Assembly: GCF_004197395.1 (NCBI RefSeq)
Contig: NZ_SELS01000002.1
Span: 62,001 to 126,000, forward strand
Length of the DNA: 64,000 nucleotides
Direction of reading: 5' to 3'
Source: Paraburkholderia sp. UYCP14C
GTDB lineage: Bacteria > Pseudomonadota > Gammaproteobacteria > Burkholderiales > Burkholderiaceae
Program-made: the position numbers and the translations under genes
Notes under the pieces: model-generated
Database searches by the model: none
What the model was told of the DNA's origin: nothing
The model's input: the letters and a program-made list of their open reading frames with translations, nothing else
Shown: positions 49,464-58,071 of the stretch, piece after piece
Numbering within the stretch: position 1 is the first letter of the stretch
How the letters are laid out: each line of letters begins with the position of its first letter

Positions 49464-50120
49464 TCAACCCGGCGCGGACGGCAGATGCACCGACGTCGGC
49501 GGTCCATCGACACCCTGAACACGCAGCAGGGGCTCCGCATCGCCAGGCACGAGATGGAGTCGTGAGGAAGATCGCACACGCAAAACCGCGGCAAACGCGC
49601 GCTCGAAGACGTCGGAATCGTCGTCGGCAGGCATGATCGCCGCGAGCGCCTTGGCGAAGCCCGATGCGCCTTCGATCTCCGCGCTGCTGAAAGCGCTGCC
49701 GCCGAGCGAAAAGACGCGCTGCACGTCTTCTTTCAGCTTCTGAAGGGCCGCGGCGACCTTGTCACACGCGTGAGCAGGCGCTCCGACGTCGTCCTGAAGC
49801 TCGACTGTGTGCATCGCCGGCATGAGCGCGAGCACGTTCCTGTTGAGATCGACGCGCGCAGCAAGGGTCTTGATGTAGGCCACCTCCACTGGGGGAAGAA
49901 CCTCGCGCCGGCAACAGCACGCGTGCGCGCGCGCGGCGCCGAGCGTCGCCGATGCAAAACTCGGGAAGTCCTCGAATTGCAGATACCTCGCCGCACAGTC
50001 GAGCACGGCGTCGGGTGGCAATTGGAGCTCGTGAGCGACCGACAGGCTGGTCTTCATCACGATCAGGACAAGCTCACCCCACTCGTCCTGACGACAACCT
50101 CTGATCGAGCTCGCGGACAT
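49464..50120 (-). CDS. Hypothetical protein
   Basis: This frame encodes 218 residues (197 if the internal ATG MKTSLSVAHELQLPPD is used). It is Ala-rich and mostly helical, with a Cys cluster (AHACCCRREVLPP), and ends PPTSVHLPSAPG. There is no signal peptide or motif I recognise. Codon use looks coding (GC-rich third positions), and no better frame lies opposite. It may belong with the preceding YCII gene only by chance. Confidence 0.5.
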   Translation of the reverse strand: MSASSIRGCRQDEWGELVLIVMKTSLSVAHELQLPPDAVLDCAARYLQFEDFPSFASATLGAARAHACCCRREVLPPVEVAYIKTLAARVDLNRNVLALMPAMHTVELQDDVGAPAHACDKVAAALQKLKEDVQRVFSLGGSAFSSAEIEGASGFAKALAAIMPADDDSDVFERAFAAVLRVRSSSRLHLVPGDAEPLLRVQGVDGPPTSVHLPSAPG

Positions 50121-50243
50121 CGTAGGCCCCTATATGCATGCCCCGGCTACACGTCACCCGCACCTGCCTGTCCAGCGACCCGAATAGTCGCCCATTGCTC
50201 ATGCAAACCCGCCGGCGCGCGACGACGCGTCGGGCGGTTGGGC

Positions 50244-51281
50244 TCACGGCACCGCGACCGCCTTGTGCGCCACCTTTTCGCCCGTATCGGCCGGCCATTG
50301 TGAGCGGATCCTGGTCACGACCAGATCCGGCAGCGGTATGTAGTCCAGCGCGCTGACCGTCGGTCCGCCATGACTCAACGCCCAGTCGAAAAACTTCAGC
50401 GTGGCTTCGTCGTGGCCGGGCTTGTCCGGTATCGCGGGAAGCAGCACATAGGTCGCGCCCATCACCGGCCAGGCATCCTTGCCCGGCTGGTTGGTCAGCA
50501 ACTGGAACAGAGAACCCGACCAGTCGGCGCTCGCCGCCGCGGCCTCGAAGGTTGCGGCGCCGGGCTGAACGACGTTACCCGCCGCATTGGTCATGGCCAC
50601 GTACTTCAAGCGGTTCTGTTTCGTGAAATCCCATGCGACATAGCCGATTGCGCAAGGCAGATAGCCGACGTACGTGGCGATGCCCTCGTTGCCTTTGCCG
50701 CCGATGCCGAGCGGCCATCGCACGCTGGTACCCTCGCCGACCCTGCGCTTCCATTCCGGGCTGACCTGCGCGAGGTAGTGAGTCCAGATCAGCGTCGTGC
50801 CGGAGCCATCCTGGCGGCGCACCACCGCAATCGGGTAGTTAGGCATCTTGATCTTTGGATTCAGCCGCACGATGGCGGGGTCGTCCCAGAACTGAATCTT
50901 GCCGAGAAAGATTTCGGCGATCACCGGCCCCGTCAGCATCACCTCGCCGGCTTTGAGCCCCGGCAGGTTCACGACGGGCACCACGCCGCCGATCACGGTT
51001 GGAAATTGCCGCAAGCCGTGGCGGCTCAATTGATCGTCGGTCAGTGGCGCGTCCGATCCTGCGAAGTCGACTTCCCGGGCGATGACCTGCCTGAGCCCAT
51101 CGGATGAACCCGTGCCCTGATAAATCACCTTGCTGCCCCCCGACTTCTGATAGTCGGCGGCCCAGCGGATGTAGAGAGGAGCGGCGAAGGTGCTGCCGGC
51201 TCCCGTAATGTCGGCGGCGTAGGTCACGGCTGCGCATGAACAGCAGATCAGCCCCGCCACGATGGCACGCAATGTTTTCAC
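50244..51281 (-). CDS. pstS: PstS-like periplasmic phosphate-binding protein
   Basis: The 345-residue protein begins at a GTG (51281) after GGGAGACATCC and has a signal peptide (LRAIVAGLICCSCAAVTYA). It contains the phosphate-binding landmarks ITGAGSTFAAPLYIRWAADY, GTGSSDGLRQVIAREVDFAG, DAPLTDD and VRRQDGSGTTLIWTHYLAQ. It is the binding protein of a high-affinity phosphate ABC importer. No pstCAB genes are adjacent, so it is probably a second, solitary copy. Confidence 0.92.
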   Translation of the reverse strand: MKTLRAIVAGLICCSCAAVTYAADITGAGSTFAAPLYIRWAADYQKSGGSKVIYQGTGSSDGLRQVIAREVDFAGSDAPLTDDQLSRHGLRQFPTVIGGVVPVVNLPGLKAGEVMLTGPVIAEIFLGKIQFWDDPAIVRLNPKIKMPNYPIAVVRRQDGSGTTLIWTHYLAQVSPEWKRRVGEGTSVRWPLGIGGKGNEGIATYVGYLPCAIGYVAWDFTKQNRLKYVAMTNAAGNVVQPGAATFEAAAASADWSGSLFQLLTNQPGKDAWPVMGATYVLLPAIPDKPGHDEATLKFFDWALSHGGPTVSALDYIPLPDLVVTRIRSQWPADTGEKVAHKAVAVP

Positions 51282-51794
51282 GGATGTCTCCCGTTGGTTC
51301 TTGTTCCGGGACATCGCTGATCCAGACTTGCCAATGCGTCAACTCGTTGGAGGGCGACCGTGCCGGTGATTCAATTTTCAGTTTTCATCGGCTGTGAAGG
51401 TCTCCTGCATGGCGCGCCATATCGCACATTAAAGAACGGTGACAGGCCGAATGCCAGTTAAATCGTGCTATCGAACGCACCATGCCCGGCGGCCTCTTCC
51501 GCGATCGCGGCAAGCCCGTTTCCGCAATCCCGAGACACGTCAGTCGTCCCCTTCGCGTCCTGTCCCACGGTCGCACGACGGAAAACGCGTCGACCAGAAA
51601 ACCGATTGCGTCGACACGAGAGTCCCTTCCGTTTCGTCGACGTCTTCGAAGATTTTGCCTTGCATCTAGCATTCATAAAAACCGAATGATGTGGCCATGT
51701 TTTTGGTCTTTCTGTCTCAAGAACGAAAACTTGTAGTTCGTCTCAACGGACCGACGCATTGGGCATCGGCCGATGATCAAACCGGAGATTGAAC
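51282..51794. other. Intergenic region, no gene seen
   Basis: About 510 bases separate pstS from the SDR remnant. Several short frames exist on both strands, but none has a family signature. The base composition becomes more AT-rich around 51670-51740. The pstS promoter should be at its left end. Confidence 0.4.
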
Positions 51795-51887
51795 ATGCAA
51801 CGCTTGACAGGAAAAGTTGCTATCGTCACGGGCGCCAGCGCGGGTATCTCGCTGATCGACGGTGGGGCTTCGATTACGCGCACCTGA
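51795..51887 (+). pseudogene. Short-chain dehydrogenase scar (both ends kept)
   Basis: The 30-codon frame reads MQRLTGKVAIVTGASAGI, the classic N terminus of an SDR including TGASAGI of the cofactor site. It goes directly into SLIDGGASITRT and a stop. VDGGASIT-like sequence is what SDR enzymes show near their C terminus. So about 220 residues appear to have been deleted in frame, leaving the two ends. A GGAG lies upstream of the ATG (51783-51786). The product could be made but cannot be an enzyme. Confidence 0.75.
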
Positions 51888-52028
51888 GTTTTTTGACGCT
51901 GATGAACGAACTCGTTATCACAAAAAATAAGCGGCTACCGTGCGGTTCCTCACCTACTCTTTGATCAGCTGAGCCGCGAAAAGTGAATCGCGTCTCAGCC
52001 GGAGTCATCAACCAGGAGGTGGGCCATC

Positions 52029-52331
52029 ATGAAGACGTTAGTCCACACAGCTTGCGCGGTCGCCGTCATGGCTTTCCCGATTGCATCGTTGGCGCAATCG
52101 GACGGCGGGCTGACGCACGCACAAGTGCAGGCAGAGATTGCACAGCTCGAGCAGGCCGGCTTCAATCCGGCCAATGCGAATACCGTCGACTTTCCTACCT
52201 ATATGCCGACCACCAGCGCCAGTGCCGCAGGCCAGAGCAGCGGCTACGGCCCTGCGATGAGCGGTACGCAGCAAATGGGCCATCCGGCCGGCACGAGTGG
52301 GATGAAGCCGGTGTTCTTTGGCGGATCCTGA
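52029..52331 (+). CDS. DUF4148 exported protein
   Basis: The 100-residue protein has a signal peptide (MKTLVHTACAVAVMAFPIAS, cut after LAQ) and the DUF4148 core GLTHAQVQAEIAQLEQAGFN. This family is common in Burkholderiales, usually in many copies, and has no assigned function. The start follows AGGAGGTGGGCCATC. Confidence 0.92.
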   Translation: MKTLVHTACAVAVMAFPIASLAQSDGGLTHAQVQAEIAQLEQAGFNPANANTVDFPTYMPTTSASAAGQSSGYGPAMSGTQQMGHPAGTSGMKPVFFGGS

Positions 52332-52576
52332 ACTTGCTCGCCTGACCAACTCAACGATGCAAAGCTTGGCTTCCCTGCCTGGGACGGCGTGAAACGCCTT
52401 GCTATGCGCGTTCTCGACAACGCGCTGCAGAAGAAAATCACGAACCTGGTTGCGATTACGAATGGGCTTCTCAATTGATTTCGGACACAGCCCACCCGCG
52501 CGCCATATCGCATGGCGCCTGCTGAATTATCAGCCCTCTTTCGCTGAGCGCCGGGGCGCGAGCAGCGAACACCTCA

Positions 52577-52765
52577 TCAGCGCTTCTTGACGTCGACGGT
52601 CAGGATTTCGTATCCGGGATCGGCGTTTTCGTGCGCGACCTTGTTCGCTTCCTCATAGGACAGAAACGACGTGGCTTCCTTAATTTCCGGTGCCATGCCG
52701 ATATCGCCGTCCTCCGCGGTGCAGAGGAATTTCTCGCCGGTCTTCACGACGTAGACGGTCGTCAT
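52577..52765 (-). CDS. Small conserved hypothetical protein
   Basis: The 62-residue product (MTTVYVVKTGEKFLCTAEDG to ILTVDVKKR) is compact and acidic, with alternating strands and a helix. The ATG at 52765 follows GGAGGGAGAC directly, which decides the start. No signal peptide and no known motif. Confidence 0.7.
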   Translation of the reverse strand: MTTVYVVKTGEKFLCTAEDGDIGMAPEIKEATSFLSYEEANKVAHENADPGYEILTVDVKKR

Positions 52766-52888
52766 GTCTCCCTCCATGGCTTGCAGGGGAACTTCCAGTC
52801 TAGCAGGCCTGAAGAACCGCACGCGGTTCGCGGAGTCGTCAAAAAGCGCTCCCGAACGACCTGACAGCCTGAACGTGCGGGCGGCCCG

Positions 52889-53347
52889 TCACCGATCGCC
52901 GCGAGCCGGCTGTTGCGTCGAATTCGCCAGCAGGTCCCGCAGCTTCTCCAGCGACCACGGCTTGCTCAGATGATGATCGAAGCCGGCGGCAAGCGCCTGG
53001 CTGCGGTCCGAATCCGACGAATAGCCGGTCAGCGCGACGAGTATCGTCCCGTTCAGTTCAGGGTTCGCGCGAATTCTGCGTGCCACCTCGAAGCCGTCCA
53101 TCACGGGCATCGCCACGTCGACGATGGCGAGTTCCGGCCTGGTTCGCGAGATCAGCTCGATGGCCGCGCGACCATTGTCGACCGCCGACACGCGATAATC
53201 CTCGAGGTCGAGCAGCACGCACAGAACGTGCAACGCGTCGACGTTGTCGTCCACCAGCACGATGCGCAGCGGTCTCGACTCGCTACCTTTGTCGATGGAT
53301 TCGCCAGGCGCCGCTCGCGGCGGCGTTCGCCGTATCGGCAAACGCAA
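52889..53347 (-). pseudogene. Receiver domain remnant of hybrid histidine kinase
   Basis: The frame holds a full CheY-type receiver: RIVLVDDNVDALHVLCVLLD with acidic pair, the phosphoacceptor Asp in ELAIVDVAMPVMDGFEVARR, and the conserved LTGYSS and SKPWSLEKL. Before it stands TRVTLRLPIRRTPP, the end strand of a HATPase domain, so this was the C-terminal part of a hybrid kinase. No ATG or ribosome site begins it; upstream it runs into a GAF fragment in another frame. It may still fold if translated. Confidence 0.75.
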
Positions 53348-53606
53348 CGTGACCCGGGTGCAGACCGGAACAAAGGCCTGCCACCTCGAGCCAGCGGAAG
53401 CACCGGCTGTCGGCTACCCCCTCCACCAGACTGATGCCAGCGCTTCCCGCGCAGCATAAAGCCAGCGCCTCGCGTGCAATCGCGTTAAGCAGGTCTTCAC
53501 GCGAACCGGTTTGCGCGCGCGCGAGCCGCAACAGCGACTGGTTCTCGCGCGCGTAATCCGTCTTTTTGGCTGGACGGCTCGCTAATTCGTCGGCACCGGG
53601 AGCCAT
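53283..53606 (-). pseudogene. GAF-domain fragment of hybrid histidine kinase
   Basis: From the ATG at 53606 the frame reads ENQSLLRLARAQTGSREDLL and NAIAREALALCCAGSAGISL, a GAF N-terminal half as in Burkholderiales hybrid kinases. It breaks near 53360-53380 and continues out of frame to a stop at 53283. The next frame there holds the kinase end and receiver. The missing piece is the rest of GAF, HisKA and most of HATPase. Confidence 0.7.
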
Positions 53607-53614
53607 GACGTGGC

Positions 53615-55024
53615 CTAGCGCGCCGCGCTCAAGCGTCTGGCGTCCGCGATGCCGACCGCGGCGCGCAAATCGTCCGGATGAACCATCAATTCGCGCACCT
53701 CGCGCAGCGTCGCGTACTGGTCGAGCACGGTCCGCCATCTCGGCGACTCGAGCAACTGACGCCACACCGGTTCCAGGTCCGCGCAATCGGCGTCGCGGCC
53801 GTGCGCCAGTGCGCCCGCGAAATCGAGGCTGGCGTGGGCCGACAGCAACTGCATCCGGCTCGCGGGACTCAGCACCCGCGGCGCCGCTTCGACCGGTGCG
53901 TCGCAGCAATAGAGCACGGTCCTGCGCAGACCGGCCCGGTCGCTCGTCAGCGCGGCCAGCGACGCGCCGCTCAGACGCACCGTCCCCTGCTGCGTGCGGA
54001 ACGAGTAGACGGTGTGCGGATCCGCGTGCGCGAGCAGCGTCAGTCCGCGCACGAGCCGCGGCAGATCGGTGGTGGCCGCGTCGACCGAGGCCTTCGCTTC
54101 GACCAGCAGGCACACGTCCCACGCCGCCGCGTCGGCCGGGGGTCTCGCCTGACGCAGCAGCACCACGTCCCATTCGGTTTTCGCGCGCTCGTGGCTTGCG
54201 GGTATCGCGGCCGGCACGCGCATCGAGTTCACGACACGGTACGTGGCGGCCCCACCCTGCGCATCGTTGAGGCGCTGTGCGAGTGCTTCGAGCGCATCGG
54301 CGGCCGACGCTTCGACCGCGGCGCCGCGCTGCTTCGAACTCAAGCCTCGCGCGACGGCGGTCGAGCTTCCCGGGCGCGGCCCCTGGCGATCCCACAGCGT
54401 CTGGTAGTCACGCACGCGCTCGTCGAAGGTGAGCGCGTGAAGCCGCTGCAAGCGCTGCAACGCGGCACTCGGCAGCAATTGCGCGAGGCCGCGTTGCAGC
54501 GCCGCGTCGTGCGCGATTTCCGGCATATCGATGCAAGCCTGCACCGCTTCGGCCAGTTCGGGCCACGCTTCGGCGAACGCCAGCGCGTGCAGGCGCGCCA
54601 GCGCGTCGCGTTGCGGGCCGGGTAGCAGCCGCTGCTGTTTGGCCGGATGAGCGATCGCATTGACGGCCGCGTAGATCAGCCGGCGATCGACGCTCGCGTG
54701 CGCGGCCAGCGACGCGTACTCGCGCACCACCGCGCTGCGATGCCTCAGCAGCATCGCCTGAAACACCGGGTCGCCGGCTTCCTCGCGCATCGCCTCCCGA
54801 ATCATCCGCGCGAGCGCCTCGATGAAGAAGCGCTGGTTCGCCGCATCCGGCTCTTCGCCACGCGCGCACGCCTCGCGAGCCCGCTCGATCGCGAGCGCGA
54901 GCACGGTGGCCGGACTCGCCTGCTGCGTCGGTACGCAGACGGCCGCGAGCGCCGGCAGGCGAAACCGACGCGCGACAGCGTCGAGCGTCTCGTCGAGCAA
55001 CGAAGGCGTTGGCGTCACGGACAT
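53615..55024 (-). CDS. Possible PD-(D/E)XK nuclease-fold protein
   Basis: The 469-residue protein is helical and Ala-rich for the first 230 residues. It then shows a pattern fitting a PD-(D/E)XK core: a helix with Glu238 (RGAAVEASAADALEAL), Asp286 on a strand (TEWDVVLL), and E309-x-K311 on the next strand (DVCLLVEAKAS). That is the usual order of active-site residues in this nuclease superfamily. It starts MSVTPTPSLLDETLDAVARR at 55024. Similar Burkholderiales proteins have, as I recall, been named DAHP synthase, which the sequence does not support. The role is unknown. Confidence 0.7.
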   Translation of the reverse strand: MSVTPTPSLLDETLDAVARRFRLPALAAVCVPTQQASPATVLALAIERAREACARGEEPDAANQRFFIEALARMIREAMREEAGDPVFQAMLLRHRSAVVREYASLAAHASVDRRLIYAAVNAIAHPAKQQRLLPGPQRDALARLHALAFAEAWPELAEAVQACIDMPEIAHDAALQRGLAQLLPSAALQRLQRLHALTFDERVRDYQTLWDRQGPRPGSSTAVARGLSSKQRGAAVEASAADALEALAQRLNDAQGGAATYRVVNSMRVPAAIPASHERAKTEWDVVLLRQARPPADAAAWDVCLLVEAKASVDAATTDLPRLVRGLTLLAHADPHTVYSFRTQQGTVRLSGASLAALTSDRAGLRRTVLYCCDAPVEAAPRVLSPASRMQLLSAHASLDFAGALAHGRDADCADLEPVWRQLLESPRWRTVLDQYATLREVRELMVHPDDLRAAVGIADARRLSAAR

Positions 55025-55393
55025 AGCGATATGTCGATAAGTTAGCTAAGTAACTGTACCTGAACGTTCGATGCGGCGCGCGAACCGGGAGCGGCCGCCC
55101 CGTCAAAACGCCATTGCCATAAACTTGCTGAAAAATGGCTCTGGAGAGTTGCTATAAACATTACAAAAAGAGCGATAAATCGAACGGCTAATTACATTTA
55201 CCCGACATTAAACATGCACTGAGAATTCAGCACGAAAATTGCTGTCCGGATTAACACGGAGAAAAGCGGCTTGAACCATGCAGACGCTTAATGCTCGGCG
55301 TACACTGGCCGGCAAGCGCTTGCCATAAGGCGCAAGGGCGACGATGCCGCCCGCGGTCGAACGCGGGTTTGTGGAGACTCAGGAGAACAACCA
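55025..55393. other. Promoter region of the MFS transporter
   Basis: This 369-base gap is unusually AT-rich for the window, especially at 55120-55260. A 12-base palindrome, GCAAGCGCTTGC, lies at 55312-55323. No gene is seen. It likely holds divergent promoters for the nuclease-like and MFS genes. Confidence 0.5.
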
Positions 55394-56647
55394 ATGAGCT
55401 GGACCCGGGAACAGAGAAACGTCACGATCGCCGCCTATCTAGGCTGGACCCTCGACGCATTCGATTTCTTTCTGATGGTGTTCGTATTGAAAGATATCGC
55501 GCAGGAATTCAATACGGACATTCCGTCGGTCGCGGTCGCGATCATGCTGACCTTGATGATGCGCCCGCTCGGCGCATTGATTTTCGGCTGGCTCGCCGAC
55601 AAGTACGGCCGCCGTCCGACGCTGATGGTCAACATCGCGTGCTTCTCGTTGCTCGAACTGCTGTCCGGTCTGTCGCCCAACCTGATGACGCTGCTCGTGC
55701 TGCGCGCGCTGTTCGGTATCGCGATGGGCGGCGAATGGGGTGTGGGTGGCGCGCTGACCATGGAAACCGTGCCGCCGAAATCGCGCGGCATCGTCTCGGG
55801 TCTGCTGCAAGCCGGTTATCCGAGCGGCTACCTGCTCGCGTCGATCGTGTTCGGCGTGTTCTATCAATACATCGGCTGGCGCGGCATGTTCTTCGTCGGC
55901 GTGCTGCCCGCGCTGCTCGTGCTGTACATTCGCGCGCACGTGCCGGAGTCGCCCGCGTTCCAGACGCTCGAAAAGAAGGTCCGTCCTGGCCTCGTCGCAA
56001 CGCTCAGGCAGAACATCGGCCTGTCGCTCTACGCGATCGTCCTGATGACGGCGTTCAACTTCTTCTCGCACGGCTCGCAGGATCTGTATCCGACCTTCCT
56101 GCGCGTACAGCACAAGTTCGACGCGCACACGGTGTCGCTGATCACGATCACGCTGAACATCGGCGCGATCTGCGGCGGTCTGTTCTTCGGCTGGGTGTCG
56201 GAGAAGATCGGCCGCAAGCGCGCGATCTTCATCGCCGCGCTGATCGCGCTGCCGGTGCTGCCGGTGTGGGCCTTCTCGACCACGCCGGTGCTGCTCGCGC
56301 TCGGCGCGTTCCTGATGCAGATCTCGGTGCAAGGGGCCTGGGGCGTGATTCCGGTGCACCTGAACGAAATCTCGCCCGATGAAATCCGCGCGACCTTCCC
56401 CGGTCTCGTGTATCAGCTGGGCAATCTGATCGCCTCGGTCAACGGTCCGCTGCAATCGAAAGTCGCCGAACTGCACAACAACGACTACGCGCTCGTGATG
56501 GCGGTCGTGATCGGCATCGTCGTGATCGTGATCTGCGCGCTGATTCCGTTCAGCCGCGAGCGCCGCGGCATCGATATGACGCAGTCCGCGCGTGAAGCCG
56601 CCGGCGCGGGCTCGACGGGCGGCGCGGTCGGAGGACAGCGCGTTTGA
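55394..56647 (+). CDS. MFS transporter, SHS (sialate/lactate) type
   Basis: The 417-residue permease has 12 predicted helices, beginning MSWTREQRNVTIAAYLGWTL and DAFDFFLMVFVLKDIAQEF as in the SHS/JEN1 family. It has the MFS loop motif GWLADKYGRRP and a second-half copy, GWVSEKIGRKR. Likely substrates are monocarboxylates such as lactate or pyruvate; this is a family inference. The ATG follows CAGGAGAACAACC. A strong terminator follows at 56779. Confidence 0.93.
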   Translation: MSWTREQRNVTIAAYLGWTLDAFDFFLMVFVLKDIAQEFNTDIPSVAVAIMLTLMMRPLGALIFGWLADKYGRRPTLMVNIACFSLLELLSGLSPNLMTLLVLRALFGIAMGGEWGVGGALTMETVPPKSRGIVSGLLQAGYPSGYLLASIVFGVFYQYIGWRGMFFVGVLPALLVLYIRAHVPESPAFQTLEKKVRPGLVATLRQNIGLSLYAIVLMTAFNFFSHGSQDLYPTFLRVQHKFDAHTVSLITITLNIGAICGGLFFGWVSEKIGRKRAIFIAALIALPVLPVWAFSTTPVLLALGAFLMQISVQGAWGVIPVHLNEISPDEIRATFPGLVYQLGNLIASVNGPLQSKVAELHNNDYALVMAVVIGIVVIVICALIPFSRERRGIDMTQSAREAAGAGSTGGAVGGQRV

Positions 56648-56778
56648 CGGCTCGAGCGTTCGACCCGAGCGCCTGTCGTGCCGATGCGTTCTGACGCACG
56701 ACGCTAATTTGCTTCGACGCGTCGAAGCCGGGTGAACCCGGTCGAGCGCGAGGCCAGATTGCATCGCAACGCAATGCG

Positions 56779-56815
56779 AGGCCGTTCCGATTCGTTCGGA
56801 ACGGCCTTTTTGTTT
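56779..56815 (+). terminator. Rho-independent terminator after MFS gene
   Basis: A perfect 12-base stem (AGGCCGTTCCGA / TCGGAACGGCCT) with a 5-base loop spans 56779-56807, followed by a T-rich run. It lies 130 bases after the MFS stop and isolates it from the beta-oxidation cluster. Confidence 0.95.
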
Positions 56816-57015
56816 TCCGTGGGGCATCACGCGCCGCGCATTGCAAGCACAACGCGCAAGCACAAATTTCGTCAGATCTTCTAGAGGAGTTAGTCCAGCC
56901 TGTCCACTTGATCGCACCGACCCTCCTTTCTTATCCTAAAAAAAACGGTCGTTTCAAATATCAACTTGAATCGCTTGTTTGCGAGCCGGCAACGCCGGCA
57001 ACTGGGAGACGCAAC

Positions 57016-57900
57016 ATGGCAGTTCGCACAACAGGCCGGCATGCCGGCGATACGAAGTCGCGCATTCTCGACGCCGCGGAGACGCTGTTCATCGAATGCG
57101 GCTATGAGGCGATGTCGCTGCGCCAGATCACTTCGCGCGCCGAAGTCAATCTCGCGGCGGTCAACTATCACTTCGGCAGCAAGGAATCGCTGATTCACTC
57201 GATGCTGTCGCGCCGGCTCGATCAGCTGAACCAGGAGCGCCTGAAGCTGCTCGACCGCTTCGACGCGATGCTCGGCGCGCGCCTGACCTGCGAGCACGTG
57301 CTCGGCGCGATGTTCATTCCGGCGCTGCGTCTGTCGCGCGATCCGCGGGTCGGCGGCAAAGCGTTTCTTCGTCTGCTCGGGCGCGCCTACACCGATCCGT
57401 CGGCGTTCATCCGTGACTTTCTGAACGCGCATTACGAGTCGGTGGCCATGCGCTTCTTCGACGCGTTCCAGCGCGCGCTGCCGCATCTGCCGCGCGAGGA
57501 GCTCGGCTGGCGGCTGCACTTCGCGATCGGCGCGCTGTCGGGCGTACTCGCCGGCACCGATACCGACAGCCTGATTGCCGAGTTCTCGCAAGGCAAGTCG
57601 ATGAACGATCTGCAACTGATCGCGCGTCTTGCGTCGCTGATGGTCGCCGCGCTGAAGGCGCCGCTGCCGGACGGCACACAACTGGCCGCGTTCGCCGCGG
57701 TGCTCGGCGATGCGTCCGACTGCGCCGCGGAAGGCACGCTCGCCGGTGCGCCACACGACACCAGCGAGGCAACCTCGTGCGCGATGACATGCGATACGTG
57801 GGGCGCGACGCACCGCGGCACGTCGGACGGCGAAAGCCGTGGCGGCAATCTCGAGGCGGCGCCCGTGAGCTATCGGCATGTGCTGCAACGCAGCGCCTGA
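57016..57900 (+). CDS. TetR-family regulator, PsrA-like
   Basis: The 294-residue protein has a TetR helix-turn-helix (ILDAAETLFIECGYEAMSLR, then QITSRAEVNLAAVNYHFGSK). That segment is very like PsrA, the fatty-acid-sensing regulator of beta-oxidation in Pseudomonas. The ligand domain runs to about residue 230, followed by a low-complexity tail rich in Thr, Gly, Cys and His, not seen in PsrA. The ATG at 57016 follows GGGAGAC. It heads the cluster with fadE and others and probably represses it until acyl-CoA or free fatty acid binds. Confidence 0.9.
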   Translation: MAVRTTGRHAGDTKSRILDAAETLFIECGYEAMSLRQITSRAEVNLAAVNYHFGSKESLIHSMLSRRLDQLNQERLKLLDRFDAMLGARLTCEHVLGAMFIPALRLSRDPRVGGKAFLRLLGRAYTDPSAFIRDFLNAHYESVAMRFFDAFQRALPHLPREELGWRLHFAIGALSGVLAGTDTDSLIAEFSQGKSMNDLQLIARLASLMVAALKAPLPDGTQLAAFAAVLGDASDCAAEGTLAGAPHDTSEATSCAMTCDTWGATHRGTSDGESRGGNLEAAPVSYRHVLQRSA

Positions 57901-58071
57901 CGACGTGGCCCGGCGATTGCATCACCGCAGGCAAGGCAGACAAGGCAGACAACCGATCGACAGAACGTGAGCCGGCCGCGCCCGCGGATACATTCGCACG
58001 CAGATGCGATTTTTGATGCGATCGGAGCAAGGGCTAAAGCCTCAACTCCGATCGACCAAGGAGGAAACGTC

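Noticed and set aside
53283-54395. A 370-codon minus-strand frame spanning the nuclease-like gene and the GAF fragment
   Set aside because: Only its last 107 codons (from 53606) resemble a protein family. The rest is another frame of the gene at 53615-55024.
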